35,669 nt of DNA from Magnetospirillum sulfuroxidans (lineage in GTDB: Bacteria > Pseudomonadota > Alphaproteobacteria > Rhodospirillales > Magnetospirillaceae). The position numbers and the translations under genes were made by a program. The notes under the pieces were generated by a model. The model saw nothing but the letters and a program-made list of their open reading frames with translations, did no database searches and was not told where the DNA came from. The stretch lies in assembly GCF_018224925.1 (NCBI RefSeq), contig NZ_JAGTUF010000030.1, positions 1-35,669 of the forward strand, in the 5' to 3' direction. Of the stretch, positions 1 to 8,649 are shown piece by piece; positions within the stretch are counted from its first letter, which is position 1, and each line of letters begins with the position of its first letter.

Positions 1-137
1 CTGACCACACAACATCCCGTAGCGCCCCCCTGCAACCCCAAACCCTCGCCTGACGCGCCATACTGAGAACTGCTGGCCGATCACCATCATCCTTGACCCG
101 GATGCTGCCCGCATGGAACAAAGTCCCATCTTACTTC

Positions 138-142
138 GGAGG
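138..142 (+). promoter_or_regulatory. Ribosome binding site of the first gene
   Basis: GGAGG lies 8 nt before the ATG at 151 and only 5 nt before an in-frame GTG at 148. The spacing favours the ATG. The remaining leader (1-137) contains no gene that can be supported and no convincing promoter. Confidence 0.7.
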
Positions 143-150
143 ATTTAGTG

Positions 151-1110
151 ATGCGCGTCGCCGTGGTCGGTACCGGCAACATGGGGTCAAACCATTTGCG
201 GGTTTACAGCCAGTTGCAAGGGCCGGAACTGGTTGGCTTGGTCGATCCCGACCGCAATCGCGCCGAAGCCCTGGCCAAGCAATACGGCTGTCAGGTGTTC
301 GATCGGGTCGAGGATCTGATCGGTAAGGTCGATGCCGTCACCATCGCCAGCCCGTCGGTGACCCATGGCGAGATCGGCACCTTACTGTTGGCCAATGGCA
401 TTCACTGCTTGGTGGAAAAGCCTTTGGCGGTGAGTGAAGAGCAGTGCCAAGCGCTCATCGGTGCCGCCGAAAAAAGTGGTGCCGTGCTGATGGTTGGCCA
501 TATAGAGCGCTTCAATCCGGCCGTCGATCAGTTGGGCCAGTTCCTCGCCGGTGGCCACAAGGTCTTCGCCCTGGACGCGCGGCGGATGAGCGCAGTGTCC
601 TCACGCATCACCGATGTCGATGTGGTTATGGACCTGATGATCCACGACCTTGACGTCGCCAACGGCCTGATCAGCGACGACATTGTCAGCGTCCAGGCCC
701 AGGGCATTGATGTCCAGGGATTTGGTCACGATTTCGTCACCGCCCTGGTTCGCTATGCCAGCGGCACGGTGGCCAGCTTCACCGCCAGCCGCATCACCCA
801 GAACAAGATCCGCCAGTTGCACATTACCGCCGATATCGGCTTCATCGAGGCCGATTACCTGCGCCAGGAAATGATGATCTACCGGCAAAGCCGCGCTTCG
901 GACCTTCCCACCGGTTCGGCCGGCGGCTATGTCATGGACTTGGCCATGGACCGTGTCTATGTCCGTCATTCCGAGCCGTTGGTCCGCGAGATCAGCCACT
1001 TCGTCGAGGTGGTCAAGAAAGGCGGCCAGCCCAAGACCGATGGCGCCAGTGCGCTCCGCTCGTTACGGCTGGCCTGGGCCATCCAAGACGCCCTGAAAGC
1101 GGGAGCTTGA
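151..1110 (+). CDS. Gfo/Idh/MocA family NAD(P)-dependent sugar oxidoreductase
   Basis: A 319-residue protein, normal length for the family. The N-terminal Rossmann motif GTGNMG (residues 7-12) and the EKP motif (89-91) bind NAD(P) and supply the catalytic lysine. D161 and H165 in the stretch VVMDLMIHDLD match the family's conserved acid/His region. Members of this family oxidise or reduce a hydroxyl/keto carbon of nucleotide sugars; WbpB-type enzymes oxidise C3 before transamination. An SDR starts 2 nt downstream and a DegT aminotransferase follows, so I infer a keto-sugar step in amino-sugar synthesis. The substrate cannot be read from sequence. ATG 151 is preferred over GTG 148 because of the Shine-Dalgarno spacing. 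Confidence 0.88.
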   Translation: MRVAVVGTGNMGSNHLRVYSQLQGPELVGLVDPDRNRAEALAKQYGCQVFDRVEDLIGKVDAVTIASPSVTHGEIGTLLLANGIHCLVEKPLAVSEEQCQALIGAAEKSGAVLMVGHIERFNPAVDQLGQFLAGGHKVFALDARRMSAVSSRITDVDVVMDLMIHDLDVANGLISDDIVSVQAQGIDVQGFGHDFVTALVRYASGTVASFTASRITQNKIRQLHITADIGFIEADYLRQEMMIYRQSRASDLPTGSAGGYVMDLAMDRVYVRHSEPLVREISHFVEVVKKGGQPKTDGASALRSLRLAWAIQDALKAGA

Positions 1111-1111
1111 T

Positions 1112-2083
1112 ATGACAGGGCGTTTCAGCGGTAAGCGCATGGTCGTCACCGGCGGCGCCGGGTTCATCGGCAGCCATCTGGTCGATGCTTTGCTGGCCGA
1201 AGGCGCTGCCCATGTGGCAGTGGTCGACACCTTCTTTCTGGGGAAAGAAGAAAACCTAGACGATGCCCGTAGCCTGTATGGCGATCGTCTTTCGGTCCTG
1301 CGTGAGGATGCCGGGGAGCTGACCGCCATGGCGGCGGTGATGGACAAGGTCAAGCCCGATCTGGTCTTCAATCTCGCCACCAAGGCGCTGCTCTATTCGT
1401 TCTTCAATCCGGCTGGCGCCTGCCGGGTCAATCTGGACATCGCCATTTCTTTGGCGGAACTGCAGCGTCAGGGGGCCTATGGCCGACTGGTACACTTCTC
1501 CTCCTCAGAAGTCTATGGCAGCGCCCAAAGCGTACCCATGGACGAAAACCATCCCTTGCTGGCGGAAACGTCTTATGCCGCCGGTAAGGCCGCAGGCGAT
1601 CTGCTCTTGGTGTCCTACGTCAACATGTTCGGCGCCGATATCAGCCTCATTCGTCCCTTTAACAATTATGGCCCGCGCCAAAACGATGGCCAATTGGCCG
1701 CCATCATCCCGCTGACCTTGCGCAAGATCCGTGAAGGCGGTCAGCCCATGATCCAAGGCGATGGCTTGCAGACTCGCGACTTCATCTATGTGGGGGACAC
1801 GGTGGAATCGACCCTAAAACTGGCGTTGCGCGATGACATCAAAGGACAGGTGCTGAACCTGGGTTCGGGGCGCGAAACCAGCATCAAGGCCATCATCGAT
1901 GGCATCAGCGCCGAAATCGGCTATGACGGCGGCATCGACTGGCAACCGCCCCGCGCCGCCGACGTGCGCCGCCATTGTGCTGGCGTCGCCGCCGCCACCG
2001 CCCTGATCGGCCCGGTGGCGCCGACCGGCCTGGAAGACGGGCTGAAACAGACCATCGCCTGGTACCGGGGACAGCAATCGTGA
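1112..2083 (+). CDS. Extended SDR: NAD-dependent nucleotide-sugar epimerase/dehydratase
   Basis: This 323-residue protein has the NAD-binding GxxGxxG motif (G14, G17, G20) and catalytic Y155/K159 in YAAGK. The segment SSSEVYG (130-136) resembles LegB dehydratases and UDP-glucuronate decarboxylases more than the TDEVYG of RmlB-type dehydratases. Further family motifs are RPFNNYGPRQ and TRDFIYV. It is the better of two candidates in the window for the 4,6-dehydratase (LegB) step that the legionaminate operon needs. Equally, it could work only with its two neighbours on a different amino sugar. It starts 2 nt after the oxidoreductase and overlaps the next gene by 4 nt (GTGA), so the three are probably co-translated. 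The enzyme class is secure; the reaction is not. Confidence 0.85.
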   Translation: MTGRFSGKRMVVTGGAGFIGSHLVDALLAEGAAHVAVVDTFFLGKEENLDDARSLYGDRLSVLREDAGELTAMAAVMDKVKPDLVFNLATKALLYSFFNPAGACRVNLDIAISLAELQRQGAYGRLVHFSSSEVYGSAQSVPMDENHPLLAETSYAAGKAAGDLLLVSYVNMFGADISLIRPFNNYGPRQNDGQLAAIIPLTLRKIREGGQPMIQGDGLQTRDFIYVGDTVESTLKLALRDDIKGQVLNLGSGRETSIKAIIDGISAEIGYDGGIDWQPPRAADVRRHCAGVAAATALIGPVAPTGLEDGLKQTIAWYRGQQS

Positions 2084-3216
2084 TCCCGATCATCCGCCCT
2101 GATTTGACCTTTGATGAAGTGGCCGACGATTTGCGGGCAGTGATCGAATCGGGCCAATTGACCTGCGGTCGTAAGGTGCTGGAATTCGAAACCCAAATCG
2201 CCGCGACCGTCGGCGTCAAGCACGCCATCGCCACCACGTCGGCGACCACCGCCCTGCATCTAGCCCTGGCCGCCAAGGGAATTGGCCTCGGTGACGAGGT
2301 TCTAGTGTCGGATTTTTCGTTCCCGGCCAGCGCCAACGCCATTATCCAGACTGGCGCCGTTCCCGTCTTCGTCGATTGCCGGCCCGGCGCTTTCGACCTG
2401 GATATTGACGATGCGGCACGCAAGCTGACGAAACGGACCAAGGCGATCATGCCGGTCCATCCCTTCGGCATGCCCGCCGACATCAAGGCCATCGCCGCTC
2501 TGGCTGAAGAACACAACCTGTTCGTGGTCGAAGACGCCGCCTGCGCTATCGGTGCCGAACGTGACGGCATCCATTGCGGCGGTGGACCGGGAGTGGGATG
2601 TTTCAGCTTCCATCCGCGCAAACTAATTACCACCGGCGAAGGCGGCGCGGTGACCACCGACGACGATGCCTTGGCCGAGCGCTTACGCTTGCTGCGCAGT
2701 CATGGTGGTCGTCCCGGCCCTAAGGTCGGACTGGAGTTTGTTGAGAACGGCTATAATTACCGCCTGTCGGAAGTGCAGGCGGTGCTGGGCATCGCTCAGA
2801 TGAAGCGGCTGGCCTCCATCTTAGACGACCGTCGCCGCACAGCGGCGCTGTATCGGGAAAAACTGAGCGGTATGGCTGGCGTGTCGTTGCCGCAATTCGA
2901 CATCCCCGGCATCGGCACCTTCCAGTCCTTCGTCATTCTGCTTGATGACGGTATCGACCGAGATTGTTTGGTCACAGATTTACGGGCCGGCGGAGTGGAA
3001 ACCACGCTAGGCACCTATGCCCAGCACGGCCACCCGGCCTTTGCCCGTTCTGGCCATCGGCCTGGGGATTTGCCCCATTCCTGGCGGGCACAACGGCAAA
3101 GTCTGACCTTGCCGCTGGTGCCGAGCATGACGGAGACTGCTTTAGAGCAGGTGGTGACCAAATTAAGCGTGGCAATCAGCCGACCGTTCACGCGCCGAAC
3201 ACACCTTGACCGTTAA
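2080..3216 (+). CDS. DegT/DnrJ/EryC1/StrS family PLP-dependent sugar aminotransferase
   Basis: The coding part starts at GTG 2080, overlapping the previous stop (GTGA), and gives 378 residues, typical of the family. The open frame extends further upstream, but that part is arginine-rich shadow of the preceding gene. The PLP lysine is K181 in SFHPRKLITTGEGG and the pyridine-nitrogen aspartate is D152 in VVEDAAC. The enzyme should transfer an amino group from glutamate to a keto nucleotide sugar, fitting the oxidoreductase and SDR just upstream. A GGGGA sequence a few nt before the GTG can serve as ribosome binding site. It is distinct from the second aminotransferase at 7474, which has LegC motifs. 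Confidence 0.9.
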   Translation: MIPIIRPDLTFDEVADDLRAVIESGQLTCGRKVLEFETQIAATVGVKHAIATTSATTALHLALAAKGIGLGDEVLVSDFSFPASANAIIQTGAVPVFVDCRPGAFDLDIDDAARKLTKRTKAIMPVHPFGMPADIKAIAALAEEHNLFVVEDAACAIGAERDGIHCGGGPGVGCFSFHPRKLITTGEGGAVTTDDDALAERLRLLRSHGGRPGPKVGLEFVENGYNYRLSEVQAVLGIAQMKRLASILDDRRRTAALYREKLSGMAGVSLPQFDIPGIGTFQSFVILLDDGIDRDCLVTDLRAGGVETTLGTYAQHGHPAFARSGHRPGDLPHSWRAQRQSLTLPLVPSMTETALEQVVTKLSVAISRPFTRRTHLDR

Positions 3217-3235
3217 ATCCCCTGTCTACTATAGT
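3206..3235 (+). promoter_or_regulatory. Possible sigma-70-type promoter
   Basis: TTGACC (3206-3211) and TATAGT (3230-3235) are separated by 18 nt. The -35 element overlaps the end of the aminotransferase gene. Transcription would begin at about 3242, almost at the ATG at 3243, so the regulator mRNA would be leaderless or start at a later codon. This is pattern matching only. Confidence 0.4.
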
Positions 3236-3242
3236 CCAGGGT

Positions 3243-3989
3243 ATGTTTTTGAATTCACAATTTGACCTGAGAACCGATTCTGTCCGCCTTTATCAAAGCA
3301 GTGTGGTCACTTTGGGGATGCTGAGAGTGGTGGCAGAAAGTTCATGTGCCCATCGACGCCTTGTCGCTAACTATGTTGGCGCCGCCGTGGGAGTTATTAA
3401 CGCCACTATGAAGCGCCGCACGACTAAGGACTGGGACAAGATCAACCAAACCCGTGCCAAACGCCTTTCATATTATCTAACGCAGAAAAACTTTGCCAAG
3501 AAGGCCCGGTTGACATCAGAAGACCTGTCGCAATCCTTATCACTGTTTCCTGATGCCCGCGATCAATTCAGTTCGCTTTTCGCCGATTGTGCCACGCGAG
3601 GATGGCTTCGCCTTGCCCTTTATAGGCTCAACGAATTAACTGACGTTGCCATCTTGTGTGCTCGAGAAACAGGGATGAAATTATTGGCTCTGATCGATCC
3701 CCGGGCTGATCGGACGCATTATCTGGATCTGCCGATCCACCAGGCTCTCGACGTTCCAGCAGACGCTATCGTCGTCACCGCCATGTGGTATCCGCCCAAT
3801 ACCTTCGCCTTGCTCCGCCTGATGCTTGATGATGATGGCATCCTGGCCCCCGCCATGCTGTCCTCGTTGCGCCAGCAGCGCCCGGTGGCCAAAGATTCAC
3901 CGCCGGAGATTCCAAACCAAAACGTGCATAGCATTCAATCGGCTTCAGTGCCAATTGACACGCTTAAGGTCCAATCCCGTGATGCATGA
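3243..3989 (+). CDS. Winged-helix (EPS-associated MarR-like) regulator with C-terminal Rossmann-like sensor domain
   Basis: A 248-residue protein. Residues about 15-95 resemble the exopolysaccharide-associated MarR-like winged helix: an HTH region around RRLVANYVGAAVGVINATMK, followed by YYLTQKNFAKKARLT, which matches the family pattern YLLTPKGxxEKARLT. Residues about 120-205 look like a small Rossmann/CoA-binding-type domain (LALYRLNELTDVAILCARE, then DLPIHQALDVPADAIVVTAM), similar to the N-terminal sugar-sensing fold of PglD-like proteins. The last 40 residues look disordered. I infer a transcription factor that senses a nucleotide-sugar-like ligand and controls this locus. It is preceded by the only recognisable promoter and overlaps the kinase gene by 8 nt. 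The start codon is uncertain because of the promoter position. Confidence 0.6.
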   Translation: MFLNSQFDLRTDSVRLYQSSVVTLGMLRVVAESSCAHRRLVANYVGAAVGVINATMKRRTTKDWDKINQTRAKRLSYYLTQKNFAKKARLTSEDLSQSLSLFPDARDQFSSLFADCATRGWLRLALYRLNELTDVAILCARETGMKLLALIDPRADRTHYLDLPIHQALDVPADAIVVTAMWYPPNTFALLRLMLDDDGILAPAMLSSLRQQRPVAKDSPPEIPNQNVHSIQSASVPIDTLKVQSRDA

Positions 3990-6315
3990 AGCGAAATCGA
4001 GTAAGGCAGCGGAGAAGTTCGCTTTCGGCAGCAAGGCTGACGTACTGGCTCAGTTGAAGAGATTATTGACCGAAGGCGAGGTATGCGAGCAAATCGCCTT
4101 CTCAGTACAGGAATGGCGGGAAAACCCCAGCTGTGTGCTGAACGCCATTCTTTCCCGATTTTCTCAGGGACGGCTGGCCGTGCGATCCAGTGCCTCCAAC
4201 GAGGATGGCTGGCATCAATCCATGGCTGGCGCCTATCATAGTGTCATCGACGTTGATCCCGATCACGTCCCCCTGTGTCAGGCGGTGGAAGCCGTTCTGG
4301 CCTCTTACGGTGACCATCCCGCCGCCGAAAATCAGGTTCTCGTACAGCCCATGGTCGAGAACGTGGCCCTGGCCGGCGTCGTGCTGACCCGCGACTTGGA
4401 CACTGGCAGCCCTTATTACGTAATCAATTACGACGATTTCTCCGGCCGTACCGACACCGTGACCGGCGGTGCCGAAAGCAAGTGCATCCTAGTTCACCGC
4501 AGCCGGCCTCAGGCTATCCACAGCCCACGCATACGCCGCTTGATCTCAACAGTAATCGAGATCGAAGCGGTAGTCGGGTCGGCAGCGCTGGATGTCGAAT
4601 TTTGCATTACACGCAACGATCGTACCTATATCTTACAAGTTCGCCCCCTGGCCGCCCGCCATGCCTGGGTCAAGGGCGACGACACTATAGTCGATTCCAG
4701 TATCGGCACTCTACGTGACGCCATCACTCAACGGTTGGTTCCGGAAGCTGGCGTGGTTGGCAGTACCACCTTGTTTAGTGACATGACCGACTGGAATCCG
4801 GCCGAAATGATAGGCAGCGCCCCTAAGCCGCTGGCACTGTCACTCTACCGTACCTTGATCACCGATCAAACTTGGTGGCAGGCTCGCGCTCATATGGGCT
4901 ATCGTCGGGTGGAGAAACCATTACTGGTCGCATTCGCCGGTCGGCCCTACATCGACATCCGTTGTTCGCTCAATTCCTTTCTGCCCGCCGACCTGCCCGA
5001 GGATCTGGCCACCCGCTTGGTTGATCACCAATTAAGATCACTGCGCCAACGGCCCGAATTGCATGACAAAGTTGAATTCGACGTGGCCATCACCTGCCGC
5101 GACTTCTCTTTCGCCACCGCCACCGATGGTATCTTGCTATCTGGGTTTTCGCTCACAGACATCAGGCAACTCGACCGGGCATTGACTCGACTAACTGCGC
5201 ACGCCCTGACCGCCGGCGAGGCCGAAATCCCGGCACTCACCGAACGTACCCGCCTACCGGTTCCCAAGGGAGGGAAGGGTGTCCAGCGCATGCGCCAGTT
5301 GGTCATGTCGTGCATCGATAATGGTACTTTGCCTTTCTCCATATTGGCGCGCCACGGCTTTATCGCCATGTCATTCCTTCGCTCCCTGGAGGCGCGTGAT
5401 GCGCTGACCCCTGATCGGGCCGACCTCTTTCTGCGCAGTATTCATACCGTGGCCGGCGAGTTGGTGTCCGCGATGTTTGCCCTGTCCGAGGGACGATTAG
5501 AGCTAGCCGATTTTCTCAGCTGCTACGGTCACCTCCGCCCAGGCACTTATGACTTACTGTCGCGCCGTTACGACGAACAGCCCGAGCTTTACCTGGGCCA
5601 CGCAAGCCGGGCACCAGAGGAACTGCACCAATTCACCTTGAGTGCTCGCGAACATGCCGCCACCCAGGCCCTACTGGATGAAGCTGGCCTTGCTTGCGAC
5701 TCTGACCGCCTTTTTGCCTATATGGTATCCGCCATCGCCGCCCGCGAAGAGGCCAAATTCAATTTCAGCCGCTATGTCAGTGATCTGCTCGTCGAAGTGG
5801 CTGTCTGGGCTGAGACCAGGGGGTTGAGCCGTGAGGACGCGTCCTTCTTGACCATCGGCGATATTCTGGCTGCCCCTGACAGCACAACTGTAGCCCGCCA
5901 AGTTACCAAAGGCCGTGAAGGCTATCGATTGACTCGAGCGGTGCGTTTGCCTCAGCTGATCACCGAGGCCGATGACGTCGATGTCGTACGCCTCCCCATC
6001 GGCCACCCCAATTTCATCACCAGCAAATCAGTCACCGCCCCCACCGCCGTCGTTGCTGGCGCAATCAACACCGATTTAGAAGGCTGCGTCGTCCTGATCG
6101 AAAGCGCTGATCCTGGCTTCGACTGGATATTCTCGCACCGAATTAGCGGGTTGATCACCAAGAACGGCGGTGCAAATTCGCACATGGCCATCCGCTGCGC
6201 CGAATTTGGGCTACCCGCCGCCATCGGTTGTGGCGAACGCCTATTCAACTCGGTTTCCGTTTCCCGCGCGGTGGAGCTTAATTGTGCCGCCCGCACACTG
6301 AAATCACTAAATTAA
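3982..6315 (+). CDS. PEP-synthase-like phosphotransferase, probable L-glutamine kinase (Cj1418 type)
   Basis: The likely start is ATG 3982, overlapping the regulator by 8 nt; earlier in-frame codons encode regulator shadow. The 777 residues begin with an ATP-grasp domain (K18 in FGSKADVL, R68 in LAVRSSASNEDG). They end with a swivelling phosphohistidine domain, NGGANSHMAIRCAEFG, with H734. There is no C-terminal PEP-binding TIM barrel, so this is not PEP synthase. The architecture is shared by rifampin phosphotransferase and by C. jejuni Cj1418, which phosphorylates L-glutamine (ATP to AMP + Pi) to start phosphoramidate synthesis. I prefer the glutamine kinase role because homologues of the next three steps lie at 28798-32451. 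The architecture is certain; the substrate is inference from context and similar length. Confidence 0.72.
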   Translation: MHEAKSSKAAEKFAFGSKADVLAQLKRLLTEGEVCEQIAFSVQEWRENPSCVLNAILSRFSQGRLAVRSSASNEDGWHQSMAGAYHSVIDVDPDHVPLCQAVEAVLASYGDHPAAENQVLVQPMVENVALAGVVLTRDLDTGSPYYVINYDDFSGRTDTVTGGAESKCILVHRSRPQAIHSPRIRRLISTVIEIEAVVGSAALDVEFCITRNDRTYILQVRPLAARHAWVKGDDTIVDSSIGTLRDAITQRLVPEAGVVGSTTLFSDMTDWNPAEMIGSAPKPLALSLYRTLITDQTWWQARAHMGYRRVEKPLLVAFAGRPYIDIRCSLNSFLPADLPEDLATRLVDHQLRSLRQRPELHDKVEFDVAITCRDFSFATATDGILLSGFSLTDIRQLDRALTRLTAHALTAGEAEIPALTERTRLPVPKGGKGVQRMRQLVMSCIDNGTLPFSILARHGFIAMSFLRSLEARDALTPDRADLFLRSIHTVAGELVSAMFALSEGRLELADFLSCYGHLRPGTYDLLSRRYDEQPELYLGHASRAPEELHQFTLSAREHAATQALLDEAGLACDSDRLFAYMVSAIAAREEAKFNFSRYVSDLLVEVAVWAETRGLSREDASFLTIGDILAAPDSTTVARQVTKGREGYRLTRAVRLPQLITEADDVDVVRLPIGHPNFITSKSVTAPTAVVAGAINTDLEGCVVLIESADPGFDWIFSHRISGLITKNGGANSHMAIRCAEFGLPAAIGCGERLFNSVSVSRAVELNCAARTLKSLN

Positions 6316-6330
6316 ATTGACCCTGTTGGC

Positions 6331-6334
6331 GAGG
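6331..6334 (+). promoter_or_regulatory. Ribosome binding site selecting a GTG start
   Basis: GAGG sits 6 nt upstream of GTG 6341. This supports that start over an upstream in-frame TTG at 6317, which lies 1 nt after the previous stop and has no comparable site. Confidence 0.6.
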
Positions 6335-6340
6335 ATATCC

Positions 6341-7477
6341 GTGACCGTCTCCAAGACCCTGGTGCACAGCATCACCAACTCCGCTTTCCTGATCAACGCC
6401 TCTCTGCCCGAAAACTATCAGGCGGAAGTATTCGAGGAAGGTATGAGGGCTGCCAGCGACGTTGCATCCATACGCGCGATTGATGGGCGCAAAGTGCTCA
6501 TCGTCGGCGGCGCGGGCTACATTGGCTCGGTGCTGACGAGCCATTTGCTGGATTCCGGTTATCAGGTGCGCTGTGCCGACAAGCTCGTCTATGGCCACGG
6601 CCTTTCGGTTGTTCCCCATCTGAACCGACCTGGCTACGAATTCATCAACACCGACCTGGCCGAGCCGACGCAATTTTCCAAACTGCTCGACGGCGTCACC
6701 GATGTGGTACTGCTGGCCGGCTTGGTGGGAGACCCGGTGACCAAGAACTTCCCTGACGCTGCCGCGCGGGTCAACGACCAAGGCCATGACACCATGATCC
6801 GCTTGCTCGACGGGCGAGGTCTCAACCGCGTAGTGTTCATCTCTACTTGTTCCAATTACGGACTGATCGAAGGCGATCAACTCGCCGACGAGAATTTTGA
6901 GCTCAAGCCGCTTTCGCTATACGCCCAGTCCAAAGTGGCGGTCGAAAATAAGCTGTTGGCCCTCAAGGGACAGGTCGATTACACCCCGGTGATCCTGCGG
7001 TTTGCCACCGCCTTCGGATTGAGCCCCCGCATGCGCTTTGACCTTACTATCAGCGAGTTTACTCGCGCCATGGCTCTGGGTGAGGATCTGCTGGTGTTTG
7101 ATGCCCACACATGGCGTCCCTATTGCCACGTGCGCGACTTTTCGGAACTGATCCGTCGGTCAATCGAAGCGCCAGTGAAACGGGTAGCTTTTGAAGTATT
7201 CAATGCCGGTGGCGAGACAAACAACAATACCAAGCAGATGATCGTCGATTCCATCTTGGAACAATTGCCAGAAGCCCGAGTGCGCTATCAGGAGCATGGT
7301 TCGGACCCGCGCAATTACCGAGTCAATTTTTCCAAGGTCCGCGAACATCTTTTCTTTACGCCACGCTACACCGTCGCCGATGGCATCCGGGAACTTATCA
7401 ACGCCATCAACCAAGGAATGTTCCACGATATCGCCCAGCCGACCAGCTTCTTCGGTAATTGGGAGCCAAAGGTTTGA
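6341..7477 (+). CDS. Extended SDR: NAD-dependent nucleotide-sugar epimerase/reductase
   Basis: A 378-residue protein from GTG 6341. After a roughly 50-residue N-terminal extension comes the NAD motif GGAGYIG (G56, G59, G62). Catalytic Y194/K198 lie in YAQSK, and STCSNYG (169-174) replaces the TDE triad of 4,6-dehydratases. RFATAFGLSPRMRFDL and WRPYCHVRDF are typical of a subgroup of sugar SDRs found in many glycan loci. Lack of the dehydratase triad favours epimerisation or keto reduction over dehydration. It overlaps the LegC-type aminotransferase gene by 4 nt (TTGA), so it is probably expressed with the legionaminate operon. It could instead act on another sugar of the repeat unit. The substrate is unknown. 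Confidence 0.8.
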   Translation: MTVSKTLVHSITNSAFLINASLPENYQAEVFEEGMRAASDVASIRAIDGRKVLIVGGAGYIGSVLTSHLLDSGYQVRCADKLVYGHGLSVVPHLNRPGYEFINTDLAEPTQFSKLLDGVTDVVLLAGLVGDPVTKNFPDAAARVNDQGHDTMIRLLDGRGLNRVVFISTCSNYGLIEGDQLADENFELKPLSLYAQSKVAVENKLLALKGQVDYTPVILRFATAFGLSPRMRFDLTISEFTRAMALGEDLLVFDAHTWRPYCHVRDFSELIRRSIEAPVKRVAFEVFNAGGETNNNTKQMIVDSILEQLPEARVRYQEHGSDPRNYRVNFSKVREHLFFTPRYTVADGIRELINAINQGMFHDIAQPTSFFGNWEPKV

Positions 7478-8649
7478 CCCCATTCGCCCCCGAACCTGCT
7501 CACGTGGTCGCCGCCATCGCCTCGGTGGCAGGACCGATGGCAGCGCTACACGAACCGCTGTTTCGCGGTCATGAATGGGAATACGTCAAAGAATGTATCG
7601 ACACCGGCTGGGTCTCTACCGCCGGTAAATTTGTCGATCGTTTCGAAACGATGTTAGTGGATTACACCGGTATCAGCCATGCAAGTGCCGTAGTCAACGG
7701 TACTGCCGCGCTGCATGTCTGCCTCATGCTGGCCGGAATCCGTCAAAATGACGAAGTTATCTGCCAACCTCTAACCTTTGCCGCCACCTGTGCGGCGATC
7801 GCCTATTGCGGCGGCCTGCCGCATTTCGTTGATGTTTCCCCAACGACGCTAGGCCTGTGCCCTGATGCGCTGGAAACGCGGCTAAATGAAACGGCGGAGA
7901 TCGTCGATGGTGTGTGCCAAAATCGGCTCACGAGGCGCCGCATCGGTGCGGTAGTTTGCATGCATACTTACGGCCATGCGGTGGAACTCGACCGCTTGGC
8001 CGCATTGTGCGCACGCTGGCATCTGCCACTTATCGAGGATGCCGCCGAATCGTTAGGGTCGTTCTATCAGGGACGTCATACCGGCCATTGGGGTGTGCTG
8101 TCGGCGGTTTCATTCAATGGCAATAAGATCGTCACGACCGGCGGCGGCGGTGCTGTATTGACCAACGATCCTTATCTCGCCCGCCAAGCCAAACACCTCA
8201 CCACGACGGCAAAACTGCCTCATCGCTGGGAGTTCGAGCATGACCGTGTCGGCTACAATTATCGTCTGCCGAACCTGAACGCTGCTTTGGGCTGCGCGCA
8301 ACTCGAGCAATTGCCCAATTACGTTGCTGCAAAGCGCACCTTAGCCCAGCGCTATGCCGAAGCATTCCGGGACGTGGCGAACGTCAGTTTCTTCACCGAA
8401 CCAAGCGGATGCTGCAGTAATTACTGGCTCAATGTCATCTTACTCGACCACCCTGATCGTAGCGCTCGCGACGCCATTTTGACCGCGACCAATGATGCGG
8501 GACTAATGACGCGACCAGCATGGCAACTCATGCATCGGCTTGCTCCCTACGCGCTGGCGCCACACGGTGATTTGAAGGTAGCAGAGTCTCTCTATGACCG
8601 TCTGATCAATATTCCGTCCAGCGTGACTCTCGGAGAATCGCACGGATGA
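7474..8649 (+). CDS. legC: LegC-type aminotransferase (nonulosonate pathway)
   Basis: Starting from TTG 7474 (TTGA overlap, with GGGAG 8 nt upstream) the protein has 391 residues. It carries the LegC signature LHEPLF (25-30), EYVKECIDTGWVSTAGKFV (36-54), the PLP-region D189 in IEDAAES, and lysine K218 in SFNGNKIVTTGGGG. LegC transfers an amino group to C4 of the 4-keto-6-deoxy-N-acetylglucosamine nucleotide, the second dedicated step to legionaminic acid. Its stop overlaps the next gene, a hydrolysing 2-epimerase, by 4 nt, which confirms the pathway. An in-frame GTG at 7504 is an alternative start but would cut into the usual N-terminal helix. Confidence 0.88.
   Translation: MTPFAPEPAHVVAAIASVAGPMAALHEPLFRGHEWEYVKECIDTGWVSTAGKFVDRFETMLVDYTGISHASAVVNGTAALHVCLMLAGIRQNDEVICQPLTFAATCAAIAYCGGLPHFVDVSPTTLGLCPDALETRLNETAEIVDGVCQNRLTRRRIGAVVCMHTYGHAVELDRLAALCARWHLPLIEDAAESLGSFYQGRHTGHWGVLSAVSFNGNKIVTTGGGGAVLTNDPYLARQAKHLTTTAKLPHRWEFEHDRVGYNYRLPNLNAALGCAQLEQLPNYVAAKRTLAQRYAEAFRDVANVSFFTEPSGCCSNYWLNVILLDHPDRSARDAILTATNDAGLMTRPAWQLMHRLAPYALAPHGDLKVAESLYDRLINIPSSVTLGESHG

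Noticed and set aside
93-121. Sigma-70 promoter upstream of the first gene
   Set aside because: TTGACC is present at 93-98, but no acceptable -10 hexamer occurs at 16-18 nt spacing.
1905-2657. Minus-strand open frame of 250 codons opposite the SDR/aminotransferase junction
   Set aside because: Low-complexity, Arg/Ser/Pro-rich product antisense to two clear enzymes; no ribosome binding site or domain.
3982-6315. Phosphoenolpyruvate synthase
   Set aside because: Has the ATP-grasp and phosphohistidine domains but lacks the C-terminal PEP-binding barrel; it ends soon after the His domain.
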